A stretch of 64,000 nt of DNA from Amylostereum areolatum (taxonomy: Eukaryota > Basidiomycota > Agaricomycetes > Russulales > Stereaceae): contig SAXG01000046.1 in NCBI GenBank assembly GCA_012932865.1, positions 295,437-359,436 of the forward strand, in the 5' to 3' direction. Under the pieces are notes generated by a model. That model was not told the origin of the DNA. It made no database searches and saw only the letters and a program-made list of their open reading frames with translations. Shown one piece after another: positions 42,369 through 52,748 of this stretch. Every line of letters starts with the position of its first letter. Within the stretch, counting starts at the first letter, position 1. Made by a program: the position numbers and the translations under genes.

Positions 42369-42447
42369 TGGTGGTCTGTCTCGTTGAACCCATAGGGTTT
42401 TTATCCCCTCCTCTTTGGCAGTGCATTCGCCTGAATGGTGCTGAGTC

Positions 42448-45400
42448 TCACCAGTGTTTTCCTTTCGTCTTGCGTTTCTTTCGTCGTGCTGGCCTTCGTT
42501 CTTGCTGCGTTGCGGTGATTTCATCAGGATCAGTAGATTCTGCACCGGTATCTCTGATTGGCTGTGGTAGCAACCTTGGTGCCTTTGGGTTATTCTGGTG
42601 GAACTCTGCAATCGCAGTCTTCGATCCTTCGAGATTAGATGCAGGTTCCCATGTGTTACCGGAGTCTGGGTAGCCTTTCCATTTTACGAAATAATGTAAT
42701 GGTTCGGAATATCGTTTGTCTAGTTTTGAGGCTATTATTGTTTCTAGTTCATAGAGTTCTTCATCGTTTACTAGTTCCGGAGGCGGTTTTTCGTAAGCTT
42801 CGCCGTATTGTTCTGTTTCTTTGAACGGAATTCACAGTGCTGCGTGAAATACCGGATGTATTTTCCACTTCGCCGGTAGTTCTAAGCGATAGGTTACTGG
42901 TCCTATAACTTTTTCAACTTTGAATGGGCCAAATCGCTTTGGTGCTAGTTTAGTTTTCGGGTATACCGTGTTAAGATTTTTTCCGTCTAACCATACTTGG
43001 TCACCCTGTTTGAGTTGATCTCGCAGTGTGAATGTTTGATCATGCTGCATTTTCATTAATTTGGCAGCTATTTCCAGACTTGCTTCTGCGTTGTCCCATG
43101 CGTCCTTAAGGTTCTTTATTCTTTCTTCGGCTGTCGGTATTCGCGGGTCGGTTGGTATTGCCGGGTTGAAAACCGGTTGATACCCGTGTAGGAGTTCAAA
43201 TGGGGAAGCTTTCGTAGCTGAATGTTGTCTTATATTGTGTGCGAATTCTGCTTTTGGTAGAAGTTTTGCCCAATTCGTTTGATCTCCGTTGCAGAATGCT
43301 CGAAGATATTGTTCTAACTCTTGATTCACTCTTTCTGTTTCGCCATCCGTTTGGGGATGATACGCTGTACTGAGCGACGAGATAACTCCGAGACTTTCGC
43401 AGATGGATTGGAATACTTTGGATGTGAATTGAGGGCCTCTGTCCGATATCATTCTTTTCCATAGTCCAAATCGTCTGTAAACATTGTCGATCAGAAGATC
43501 AGCTGTTTCTTCTGCGTTGATCGTCTTTAGGCACGGCGTGAATACTGCGGTTTTGGTGAACCTGTCGACAACTACGTTGATCGAATCGAATCCGTTGGAG
43601 ATCGGAAGATCTGTAATGAAATCTGATGTGATTGTTTCCCATGGTCGTTCCGGTATTTCCGTAGGTTGTAGTGGATGTTTTGCCGGATGCGTGACATTCT
43701 TTGTTGACTGGCATACGGGACATCCTTGGACATAGCTTTTTACGAAGGAAATCATCTTTGGCCACCAGAAGTTTCTTTGTACCAGTTCTAGAGTTTTCAT
43801 TTCTCCTGGATGTCCAATCGTCTGGAGATCATGATGCGATTTTAGGATCAGGCGTCGCAGTTCGAGATTCTGTGGTACGTAGATCTTTCCTTTTCTGATG
43901 ATCAGATCGTTCTCGAAGTTCCAATCTTCAATTCCTTTTGCGAGGGTACGTGGTCCCGATCTTTTGATCGTATCGAGTGCTGTCCAAACTTCATCATCTA
44001 GGTGTGAGAAGTTCCTTAGTTCTCTGAGAAGTTCTTTGTCTCCGATCGCTTCTACTGTTCCCCTCCCAGTGGCTCTAGCCTTGAATATAGAGGGGTGGAG
44101 TAGAATTCGTTCATCATTGTCTGGGATATCTTCTTTATGATCTGATCTTCTAGAAAGTCCGTCCGCTTTATTTGTACTTCCTGGTTTGTGCACCAGGGTG
44201 TAGTCGAAGCGGGATAGGTACAAACTCCATCGTGCCTGTCGTCGATTGAGTTTTTGAGCTGTTGTAAAATATTCTAGATTTTTGTGGTCTGTCCAGATTT
44301 CAATCTTGTAGTTTGCTCCTTCTAGATAGTGTCGCCAGTGTTCGAGGGCTTTCACCACTCCTAGAAGTTCTTTGTCGTATATCTCGTAGTTCTGTTCCGC
44401 CGGCGACAATGATTTGGACAGATACGCGACCGGATGCCATCTTTCGGTTTCATCCGGTTGTGATAGGATAGCTCCGTACGCGAAGTCGGAGGCATCGCTT
44501 TCTATACGGAACGGTTTGTTCTCGTCAGGCATGATTAAGACTGGGGACGACGTGAATTCGTGTTTCAGCTTGTTGAAGGTGTTTTCGCATTCGGTCGTCC
44601 AGTTCCAGTCATGGTCCTTCTTCGTGAGTTGGAATAGTGGTCTCGCGATCTTAGAATAATCTCTGATGAAATGTCGATAGAAGTTTCCAAATCCGAGGAA
44701 CGATTGAACTTCTTTTACTTTCCTCGGTGTAGGCCATTCTGATAGTCCTTGAACTTTGATCGGGTCCATCTGTACCTTGTTATGCGTGATTATCACGCCT
44801 AGGTACTCGATTGATGATTGTTCGAAGAAGCACTTCTCCGGTTTCAGGAACAGATCGTTCCGTTCCAGAATCTGAAGGGCTTCTCTCATCAGTCTTCTAT
44901 GTTCGTCGAGTGTTTCTGTGAATATCAATATGTCGTCCATGTATACCACTACCTTTCCCGTGTCTATTAATCCTTTGAATAGTGCGTTCATCATTGCTTG
45001 GAACGTTGCGGGCGAGTTGGTTAGTCCGAAGAACATTACCATTGGTTCGAACAGGCCTCTGTTCGTTTTGAACGCGGCTTTCCATTGATCTCCTTCTTTA
45101 ATTCGAACATTGTTGTATCCCCATCGGAGATCGAGCTTTGAGAAGATCTTAGCATCTTTGAGTTTGTCGATGAGATCTGAGATGAGCGGGATCGGGTATT
45201 CATTTTTTACCGTGATGGAGTTGAGATAGCGATAGTCCTGCACTGGTCGAAGAGATCCATCTTTCTTCTTGATGAAGAAGAAGGGTGACGATATCTCTGA
45301 TTTTGATTCTCGAATGTATCCTTTTCGTAGATGTTCGTCTACGAACGTGTCTAATTCTTTCCGTTCTGGCACCGTCATCGGATACAATTTGCAATTTCGA

Positions 45401-46338
45401 GATTTCCATCCTTCGGTCAGGTCTATCGCATGATCCCAAGGTCTACTGATTGGGAAGTGTTCCGACGCTTTCTTTTCGAATACCCTTTGATACTGTTTGT
45501 AGCTGGGTGGAATCATCTCATCGAGCGTCTTCTTTTTCTCTCCCATGGCTGCTCTTTCTGCGAGTTCTTGTGCCTTAGTTGCTCTCGCGGTTACCCAGGT
45601 ATTGGTTTCGTTCGTTTCTTCTGCAACTGGTATCGCGTCTATGTCAGTTTTCCCATAGAATGTTCTGATCGTCTTGATCTCTATGAGATCGGAATCGATT
45701 TCGGAATCTTCCTGTTCTTCTATCGTTGCGTGATGGTTCGCCTTCTGTTCTTCGAATGATGGTAGAAAGGGTTCGTCCTTTCCTTGGACGGTCATTGTTT
45801 TACTTGTAGTGGAGCACGTACCTGGACATGTCTGTAGCGTAATCTGTCTCTTTCTCCAATCAACGTTGGGGTTGTGTTTTTTGAGCCAAGGGGTTCCTAA
45901 AATTACTTCGTCTCCTCCTAGGGCCGTGATGAATAATCCTAGGCTTTCGCGGTGAATCTCTCCGTTGATCCCTTCCATTGTCATCGGAAGGTATACCTTC
46001 TGTTTGATCTCTCCCAGAGTGTTCCGAGATCCGTCAACGTTGTATATTGGTATCGGCTTCTTGAGTTGGATTGGATTCATCCTGTGTTTTCGTACGAAGT
46101 CCAGATGGATCAGGGTGCTGCTCGCTCCGCTATCCAATAGCGCTTTTGCTGCGGCTTTACGGAACTTTCCATGAAACATAACAGGTATATGAATTGATGG
46201 AGCGTGCGTTGCTCCATCTTGGTATGATCTTATATACACTGTTCTATTTACGTCATCTCCTGTTTCCTGCACAGGAGATTGATTTGAAAAGTTCGTTGTC
46301 TGTGTCCTTTCAACAGCCGCAGTTGAAGGACGATTCAA
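42448..46338 (-). pseudogene. pol: B2 pol, nearly complete with one in-frame stop
   Basis: A frame of 1,297 codons from the frameshift site to the stop at 42448-42450. Protease ALLDSGASSTLIH (about 66-78), RT YMDDILIF (about 466), RNase H (DASDFAYGAILSQ, TDHKNLEYF), the integrase HHCC finger (about 836), catalytic Asp segments SDFITDLP and SDRGPQF (about 906 and 967), the GPY region (LAPKRFGPFKVEKV) and a chromodomain FVKWKGYPDSGNTWEP. The single lesion is TGA at 42832-42834, just after KIHPVFHAAL, where B1 has Leu. The stop lies between integrase and chromodomain, so a protein lacking only the chromodomain could still be made. Confidence 0.92.
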
Positions 46339-46344
46339 AAACCC
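46335..46344 (-). promoter_or_regulatory. Predicted -1 frameshift site, B2 Gag-Pol
   Basis: G GGT TTT TGA on the minus strand (heptamer 46344-46338), identical to B1. Pol continues TTG AAT CGT in the -1 phase. Confidence 0.7.
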
Positions 46345-47654
46345 TGATTGTCTTTGAACATGTTGGCAGTGCGTGCGAACGTTTCACTGTCCATCTTGTT
46401 CATAAGCTTGGTGATCTGATCAATCGGGGATTCTTCTTCTGTTAGATTCGCCGTTCGTGCATTGATCATTGTTTGGGTACATTTCTCTGGGCAGTTCCTG
46501 GAGATGTGTCCTGGCTTCCGGCAATAGAAGCATGATCCTGATTTCTGGAGTTCGGTACGTTCTTGCGGGGTAAGGCGCCTGAAGTTTCGGCCGTTGTTTC
46601 CGGTCTGAGCGACCCTGGTGGTGGTACTGTTTCCTTTATTTCCGTTTCCTCTTCGGAATGGAACGTACGTCTGTGGTTTCTTGTATAGTAGGGTGAGGTC
46701 GCTCGTCGGGTTCATTGGTCTCGTATAGTGTCGTTGGAATGCTTGAGCTTCTCGCCAGTTATTATCGATGCGCAATGCGAGTTCGTACCATTCGTCAATA
46801 TCGTTCGAGATGTGATCTCTCTTGAGGATCTCGACTACGATATCGTTGCGCAGTCCTCTCTTGAATTGGTCGATCAATGCTTTATGATCGTAACCAGCTT
46901 CCATGGCATAGTCTCTGAAGATCGTGATATAATCTTTGGTTTCCATAGTGCCTTGTTCCAGGCGCTGTATGTTGAATCTAGCGTCCCTTCCGGGGTCTAT
47001 TTCTCCAAAGGTCTCTAAGAAGTAGTCGCGGAACGCCGTCCATGGAAGGTACACTTCTGGATCTAGGCCGCGATCTTGTATCTTATCGATTTTGCTTATT
47101 AAAAGGGACGCCCAGTGAAGGGCAGGTCCATCGGTGAGATGTGAGAGCACGAAGGTTATCTTACGCATGTTGGCAGCATATGCGTTGGGGAATGCTATGA
47201 AGTGAAGTACGCATTGTTCTACAAACCTTGCTGCTTTTGCCCGATCCCTTCCGTCGTATACTCCTAATGCGTTTAGCTTGAATCCTTTATCCTTGTCGTC
47301 GGGCTTTGATCCGGTTGTCCCTGTTCCTCTCGGTGGGGAATTCCCTGGTGGGTATCTCGATCCTTTCGGAAGATCCGCGGTCGCTCCTCTTCCGAATACG
47401 TAGTCCTGAACTTCTTTTCCTTTCTTATTATCGGCCGATCGGTCGGAAAGCGATGGTGACCGCGGTGATGGCATTTTCCATTTTATTGGTTCGCCTAAAC
47501 CGAATCTTATGGGAAATCGAGTCTCATGTCTCGGTTTTGCGGGATCGGCTGGTGTTGGAGTTGCAGGCGTCTGGCGCGGTACATTAGTCTCTCCAGGGGG
47601 GACATTGCCAAGTGCGGTGGCGGGGTCGGGTACCGAGGCGGCAGCGTCTCCCAT
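46335..47654 (-). CDS. gag: B2 Gag
   Basis: 439 residues, intact and colinear with B1 Gag. Capsid-like core (NALGVYDGRDRAKAARFVEQ, SHLTDGPALHWASLL, DPGRDARFNIQRLEQGTMET), nucleocapsid with CCHC knuckle CFYCRKPGHISRNC, C-terminal helix MNKMDSETFARTANMF. The ATG at 47654 is the first ATG in any frame downstream of the primer site. The frame is open upstream to the primer site, so a longer non-AUG form is possible. Confidence 0.9.
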   Translation of the reverse strand: MGDAAASVPDPATALGNVPPGETNVPRQTPATPTPADPAKPRHETRFPIRFGLGEPIKWKMPSPRSPSLSDRSADNKKGKEVQDYVFGRGATADLPKGSRYPPGNSPPRGTGTTGSKPDDKDKGFKLNALGVYDGRDRAKAARFVEQCVLHFIAFPNAYAANMRKITFVLSHLTDGPALHWASLLISKIDKIQDRGLDPEVYLPWTAFRDYFLETFGEIDPGRDARFNIQRLEQGTMETKDYITIFRDYAMEAGYDHKALIDQFKRGLRNDIVVEILKRDHISNDIDEWYELALRIDNNWREAQAFQRHYTRPMNPTSDLTLLYKKPQTYVPFRRGNGNKGNSTTTRVAQTGNNGRNFRRLTPQERTELQKSGSCFYCRKPGHISRNCPEKCTQTMINARTANLTEEESPIDQITKLMNKMDSETFARTANMFKDNQGF

Positions 47655-48442
47655 TGTTGTGAAGTTCTCGGGTCTTCCGAATAGATTTCCTTGTCTTCCT
47701 CTTCTGGTTCCGAAGATATCTTCGTCTGATTTAACTGATGGAGATCTTGTTGGTTTCTCTGTATGTCCTTCCGCTTCTGCTGTGCTTGATGGGCTGCTTT
47801 CTCGACTTCCTCTGGAATCAGACTCTGTTCGGGTGTCTGATACTGCTTTCTCAGGTTCTGGCGCGGTTTCTTCTGGATGCGGTGCGGTTGTTGCGGCTTC
47901 TTGAGGATGCTGGAGTTCGGTTTGAGGGTTCTGTGGTTCGGTTGTCGTATCGGCTGTGTCGGTATCGGGATCAAATTCCCAGTAGTCCTTAATATTCCCG
48001 GTGTAAGGTTTCTCTTCGACTTTTTGTGCGTCCGGGTGTTTCCAGAGTTCTTCTGATGAGAGGGGCCCGATATGAGGTCTTGAATAATCTGGGCGCTTCC
48101 AATGTGAGTTGTCGTAGGTTCCGTCTTCTTTTTCTCTTTTAGATCTATCTCTGTAGTATTCTGCTGCTGGGGGAAGGTTGTATCTGTATATGGGTGGGAC
48201 CCACTGATATTCGTATGTCCCTTTACTTTCCTTTGCGCTGAAGGCTCCGTCGTAGTAAAAAAGGAGATTGTATGGATCAAATGTCCAGCAATGATCTTCT
48301 TTTCCGTTGGGGAAGCTTCGACTACAGTTTGATTGGAGATAAGGGACTTCAAAGTCTGATGGTCTTTTTTCAGCGGTTTGTTCCGCTGGCTCCGTGGTGG
48401 GTGTTTTTGTTTGACGCTCTGCGCCAAACTGTAGGGTGAGCT
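47655..48442 (-). other. B2 AUG-free N-terminal extension of Gag frame
   Basis: 262 codons in frame with Gag from a TAG near 48445, with no ATG in any frame for about 810 bases. Peptide blocks: CSRSFPNGKEDHCWTFDPYN, LLFYYDGAF, GTYEYQWVPPIYRYNLPPA, EYYRDRSKREKEDGTYDNSH, WKRPDYSRPHIGPLSSEELW. A different, antiparallel-like Lys/Thr-rich frame over 47507-48427 is open too but lacks conservation. Confidence 0.6.
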
Positions 48443-48454
48443 AGTGTAGAGGAG

Positions 48455-48464
48455 AGCTCGTTCT
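48455..48464 (-). other. B2 predicted self-priming primer-binding site
   Basis: AGAACGAGCT, two bases inside the 5' LTR, complementary to AGCTCGTTCT about 34 bases after TATAAAA in the same LTR, as in B1. Confidence 0.6.
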
Positions 48465-48466
48465 AG

Positions 48467-49016
48467 TGTTAAGGACGGTCCTTATCACGTGACAAGCGGC
48501 TCAGGCTACAGTACTCTTACGCGTGAGAGGTGGGATCAGGGGATCCAGACGTCTCGGTTATACGAAGGTGAAGGTCGATAAGCGAAGCAGTAAGTCTTCA
48601 CGGAAGACTTAGGCGAGCTTATCAACTTAGTTTGCTTGGGATTCTCTTTAGCGTTAGAAGAGGAGGTTCTTATTAGAACAGTTCTGTATTTACAAAGAGA
48701 ACGAGCTGAAGAATGGCTCGTTTGTTGAACCTCCTTTTATAAGAGAGGAGGTCGAGTAAATATATGTACATTGAGCAACGGTCGCATCGAGTATTTACGG
48801 GGACGCGACTGGGGCACAGTTGTGGCTGCGTTGTCGAGATGCCGACGAACAGTGGCACTGTCGTAGCTGTGTTGTCGAGATGCCGACGAAGTGTGGCACA
48901 GTCGTGGCTATGTTGTCGGAACGGTTACGAGCTGGGGCACGGTCGTAACTCGTTGTTTAGCGACGTCCTTCCTAATAAGGCAACAGGAAATGAAGTACCT
49001 TGAGCGAGTTGTAACA
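48467..49016 (-). repeat. B2 5' LTR with divergent U3
   Basis: 550 bp, TGTTA to TAACA. The R/U5 side is almost the same as 38767-39060, but U3 (48775-49010) has a different repeat arrangement (GTTGTCGAGATGCCGACGAA twice) from the other B2 LTR and from B1. Confidence 0.88.
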
Positions 49017-49159
49017 GACTGTCCATCTCGTCATACGGTGTTGTAGCGCACGTTGCACTACCCTAGGCCTGACACTCTCGAATCCATCTGTTCTCTCTTG
49101 CTCCTCCCATCGTTGCGACTTAGGCGGCTCCATCGGTCTCATAAACTGCGTTTCTGACA
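49017..49159 (+). repeat. Family C LTR fragment (R-U5 only)
   Basis: 143 bp matching 3832-3974 end to end, beginning at GACTGTCC, two bases after the predicted RNA start, and ending TGACA. It ab uts B2 directly on the left. Confidence 0.85.
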
Positions 49160-49300
49160 CCCTGAAAAATTGAAACATTTGGGCGCTTATTCCGAAAGTG
49201 TGAGATTTTGCATCTTTTGGGGGGTTTCCCTCTCAGATTTTTTCCTCTTGATTATATCATCAAAATTGGTGTCTCGGTGGAGGCGCCGAGGGCTTCGACA

Positions 49301-51264
49301 CTACATCAGGAAAACTCCCGGTACTTGACAGTGACTTGGGGTCCTTGGGCAAGTCACCCAGTGCCCCAAGTCCCCAGCAATGTGCGCATTGGCCAAGCCG
49401 GGCCACTTTCTGGCCCAAGTACCCATTTCACTTGAGGCTAGCCTTGGATACACTTGGTAAGTAGATGTCAAGGTAGGGAATTCTATGAGACAGGAGGCTC
49501 AAGTACCCAAGTATATGGCCCAGTAATTTCAGATAGTGCAATGAATTGCTCAGGGCATTGTCCAGTCACTCCAAGCACTGATAGCACGCAGTTTAGGGAT
49601 CAAAGAGCAGATTATAATTCATGAACTTGTACACTACTAAACACATGTACATGATATATAATAGATACATATACAGCCAATCAAGTGCAGAAGTGATCTG
49701 ATGTCGGGGTCAGACAAAAGATCATGCGCGAGGAAGCATCCGAAGGGGTACATACCAGACATGTGGGTGGCGGGGGCGGTGCATTGAGGGCGTGCGACGG
49801 GGTGGGGGAACATGCATGACGTGGAGTCGTGTGCGCGTGCGACCGGGGCTGGCATGCACGGAAGGGGCACGCGTACACGGTGGAGGTGTGCATGCACGTA
49901 CAACAATACGAGGCGACGTGGGCATTGGGGGCGAGGAGACGGGGGTTAGGAGATGGGGCGACGGGAAAGAACGTGCAGGCATACCTAAGTGGGCGACGAG
50001 GATGAGGTGACGAGGGCGACGACATTGAGTGCAACAATGTTGTGGATGTTGGAGGTGAGTGTGGGAACGGGGGCGGCGACAGCATCAGCATTGAGCGCAA
50101 TGGCGACGTGGGCGTTGTGCGCGCGAGAGCGTTGGCATTGAGCGCGGAGAGGGTGCGGGCGTTGAGCGTGACGGGACGAGAATGGGGCGATGGGTGCACT
50201 GGCATCGAGCGCAACGGTGACGTGGCCATTTCGAGCGACCCGGAAACAGTGTTGAGGCCGCTGAGGCCAAGGGCGTTGGGGGTGACGAGGGCGTCGGCGT
50301 GGCGGCGACAGGCATTGGCGTTGACGGCGATGAGAGCGTTGGCATGGGGGTGACGAGGCGGTCGGTGTTGGGGTGACGAGGCGGTCGGTGTTGGGGACGA
50401 CGAGGCGGTGGGCGCTGGGGGTGACGGGCGCGTCGGCGGTGGGGGCGACGCTCGTTGGCGTTGAAGGGTGACGAGCGTGTCGGCGTTGGGGGGTGACGAG
50501 CACGTGGGGGGTGACGAGGGCGTAGGCGTTGGGAGCGACGCGCGTGTGGGTGGCGGGGGGTGACGCGCGCGTGGGCGTTGAGGGCGACGGGCATGGGCGT
50601 TGGGGGTGACGAGGCGGTCAGTGTTGGGGTGACGAGGCGGTCGGTGTTGGGGACAACGAGGTCAGCGCATTGGCGTTGGGAGTGGTGAGCACGTTGGTGT
50701 TGGGGGATGATGAAGGCGTGGGCATTGGGGGGTGACAAGTGGGTGGGCGCTGGGGGGTGACGAGGGCGTCGGCGGTGGGGGCGACACGCGTCGCCGTTGG
50801 GGGCAACGGACGCGTTGGTGTTGAGGGCGACGGCGAGGTTGTTGAAGGCGACGGGCGTGGGCGTTGAGTGTGGTGGCAAGGTCGTTGAAGGCGGCGGTGA
50901 GGTCGACGGAGACGGCGGCGACGACCAGGCCGGGTCCCCAACGACGACGGATGTCGTGGTTGAAGACAAGGAGTCGACGCGGCATTGAGCGCCGATAATA
51001 GTTACACGTGACTTTTCCGTTCTCGAAATCCACTAAGTCATGACTTTGCAAGTAATGACACATTGAACTAAGTTACATGCTAAATTTCCCAAGTATGAAA
51101 GTAAACTACCATATTTCCAAGGATCCTCCCAAGTTCCACTTATTTCACCAAGGTAGTCAGTCATTTTTTCTCAAGTCCAAGTGCACCTAAGGCTGCTCTC
51201 CAAGTCTAAGTGGTAGGCCCAAGTTCTAAGTGTGTCTCAAGTACTGGGAGTTTTCCTGATGTAG
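49301..51264. mobile_element. Non-autonomous DNA transposon M1 (CTACATCAGG ends)
   Basis: Terminal inverted repeats CTACATCAGGAAAACTCCC (left) and its complement (51246-51264), extending to GTACTTG with one mismatch. It sits inside the left terminus of the CACTA-like element; removing it with one TA restores CACTAGCGG. The interior holds a G-skewed minisatellite and no credible gene. Related to M2 by termini and by TTGGGGxCCTTGGGCAAGTC near the left end. Confidence 0.65.
49760..50990 (+). repeat. GC-rich minisatellite in M1
   Basis: Degenerate tandem repeats around GGTGACGAGGCGGTCGGTG and GGGGGTGACGAGGGCG, strongly G over C on the plus strand. Long frames on both strands here are repeat artefacts. 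Confidence 0.75.
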
Positions 51265-51356
51265 CGGAAAACGGTTCACATGTTACGTGAACCCTCCCAA
51301 TGTGAACCTAGATGTGAACCCAAGGATGTGAACCACACGTGAACCATGTGACAGTA

Positions 51357-52727
51357 CTACATCAGCAAAACACCACTTACTTGGGGGTGACCTTGGGGCC
51401 TTGGGCAAGTCCCTCAAGGGCCCAAGGTCCCAAGGATTTTGTCCTTGGAAAAGCTAGGTCACTTACTGGCCCAAGGTCTGAGACATCTTGGCAAGGCTCC
51501 CAAGACCCCTCAAGTACATCACCCAGAAGCCCCCAGCCAGGCTCATATCCTCAAAGGATCTTGACCAGTACCCCCAAGTACCATAAGCAAAGGTTCAAGG
51601 GTTGATCAAGAACTGATTTTATCCCATATCATTGCATTTAGAATCAATAAAAGCATATTTATTATTGTACTACTGGATACATGCATGACTAAACACATAG
51701 GAATGGATAGGTGTGTGGAAGGCGTGTGGTAGACGAGACGGACAAGACGGACAAGACAGACGTCAGGTGCGAGGGAACGGCCAGAGCGACGAGACGGAGG
51801 CGACGGGCGTAGCCACATGACATCGCAGCGGCCGACGCGGGCAACGAGGAGACACGGGCGACGGGAATGGCGATGGGCGCGGCGAGCAGGTGAAGAGGAC
51901 GACGAGGGTGGCGCGGGTGACGAGGGTGGCGCGGGTGACAAAGGCGGCGCGGGTGACAAAGGCGGCACGGGTGACAAAGGCGGCACGGGTGACAAAGGTG
52001 GTGCGGGTGACGAGGGCGGCGGGGGTGACGAGGGCGGCGGGGGTGACGAGGGCGACGCGGTTGACGAAGGTGGTGCGGGTGACGAGGGCGGCGCGGGTGA
52101 CGAGGGCGGCGCGGTTGACGAAGGCGACGCGGTTGACGAAGGTGGTGCGGGTGACGAGGGCGGCGCGGGTGACGAAGGCGGCGCGGGTGACGAGGGCGGC
52201 GCAGTTGACGAAGGCGACGCGGTTGACGAAGGCGACGCGGTTGACGAAGGTGGTGCGGGTGACAAGGGCCGCGCGGTTGACAAGGGCGGCGCGGTTGACA
52301 AGGGCGATGCGGTTGACGAGGGCGACGGGTGCGACGGGAGCGGCGTGAGTGGCGAGGCAGCGAGAGCAGCATGGGCGGCGAGGGTGACGTGGGTGGCGAC
52401 AACGACGGGAGTGGCGACAACGACGGGAGAGGATGGTAGTGGTAGTTGAGAGAGAGTGAGTGACGTGGCGACAAGCGCTGAAGAAGTCGAACGTCAATCA
52501 CGTAACTAGACAGCACTCGAAATGTGCTAAGTCCATTTTGTCGGAAACCCCCAAGCTATACTCGAAAAATGAAAGCTTCAAAGTAAATACACACAAATGA
52601 AAGGTCTTTCCCAAGGACCACAAAATAATGCAAGGTCACAAGCTATTTCCAAGCCAGATCCCCCAAGTCCAAGCTGACTTCTCAAGCCCAAGGTTAGCTC
52701 CAGCAAATGGTGTTTTGCTGATGACTA
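51357..52727. mobile_element. Non-autonomous DNA transposon M2 (CATCAGCAAAACACC ends)
   Basis: The left end CATCAGCAAAACACCA (51360 onward) and its complement at 52708-52723 are flanked by ACTA on both sides (51356-51359 and 52724-52727), a possible 4-bp duplication. Same family as M1. Contains an 18-bp minisatellite. Confidence 0.65.
51890..52335 (+). repeat. 18-bp minisatellite in M2
   Basis: About 24 tandem units of GGTGACGAGGGCGGCGCG with variation (GAG/AAA/AAG at the third triplet; GGT/GTT at the first). On the plus strand it translates as Gly-Asp-Glu/Lys-Gly-Gly-Ala repeats, but no gene context supports translation. Confidence 0.85.
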
Positions 52728-52748
52728 TGTGTCACATCTAGTTCACGC

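Larger units (their letters stand above)
38767..49016 (-). mobile_element. Family B gypsy element, copy B2 (recombinant)
   Basis: 10,250 bp with the same organisation as B1. The two LTRs (549 and 550 bp) agree over R/U5 but differ strongly in U3. The flanking pentamers (TGGAT left, GACTG right) do not match. Left flank is family A, right flank is a family C LTR scrap. These facts suggest ectopic recombination between two family B insertions. Pol has one in-frame stop and ORF4 at least one frameshift; Gag, ORF5 and ORF6 are intact. Confidence 0.9.

Noticed and set aside
47507..48427. A 306-codon Lys/Thr/Gln-rich minus-strand frame upstream of B2 gag
   Set aside because: It overlaps the Gag-frame extension in another phase. 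Substitutions against B1 favour the Gag frame, and it starts at TTG. Likely a shadow, though dual coding is not excluded.
51606..52516. Long Pro/Ser/Arg-rich frames on the minus strand and Gly-Asp-Glu repeats on the plus strand (51817-52449)
   Set aside because: They are open in several frames because an 18-bp repeat, a multiple of three, lacks stops. No start context, introns or conserved ends.
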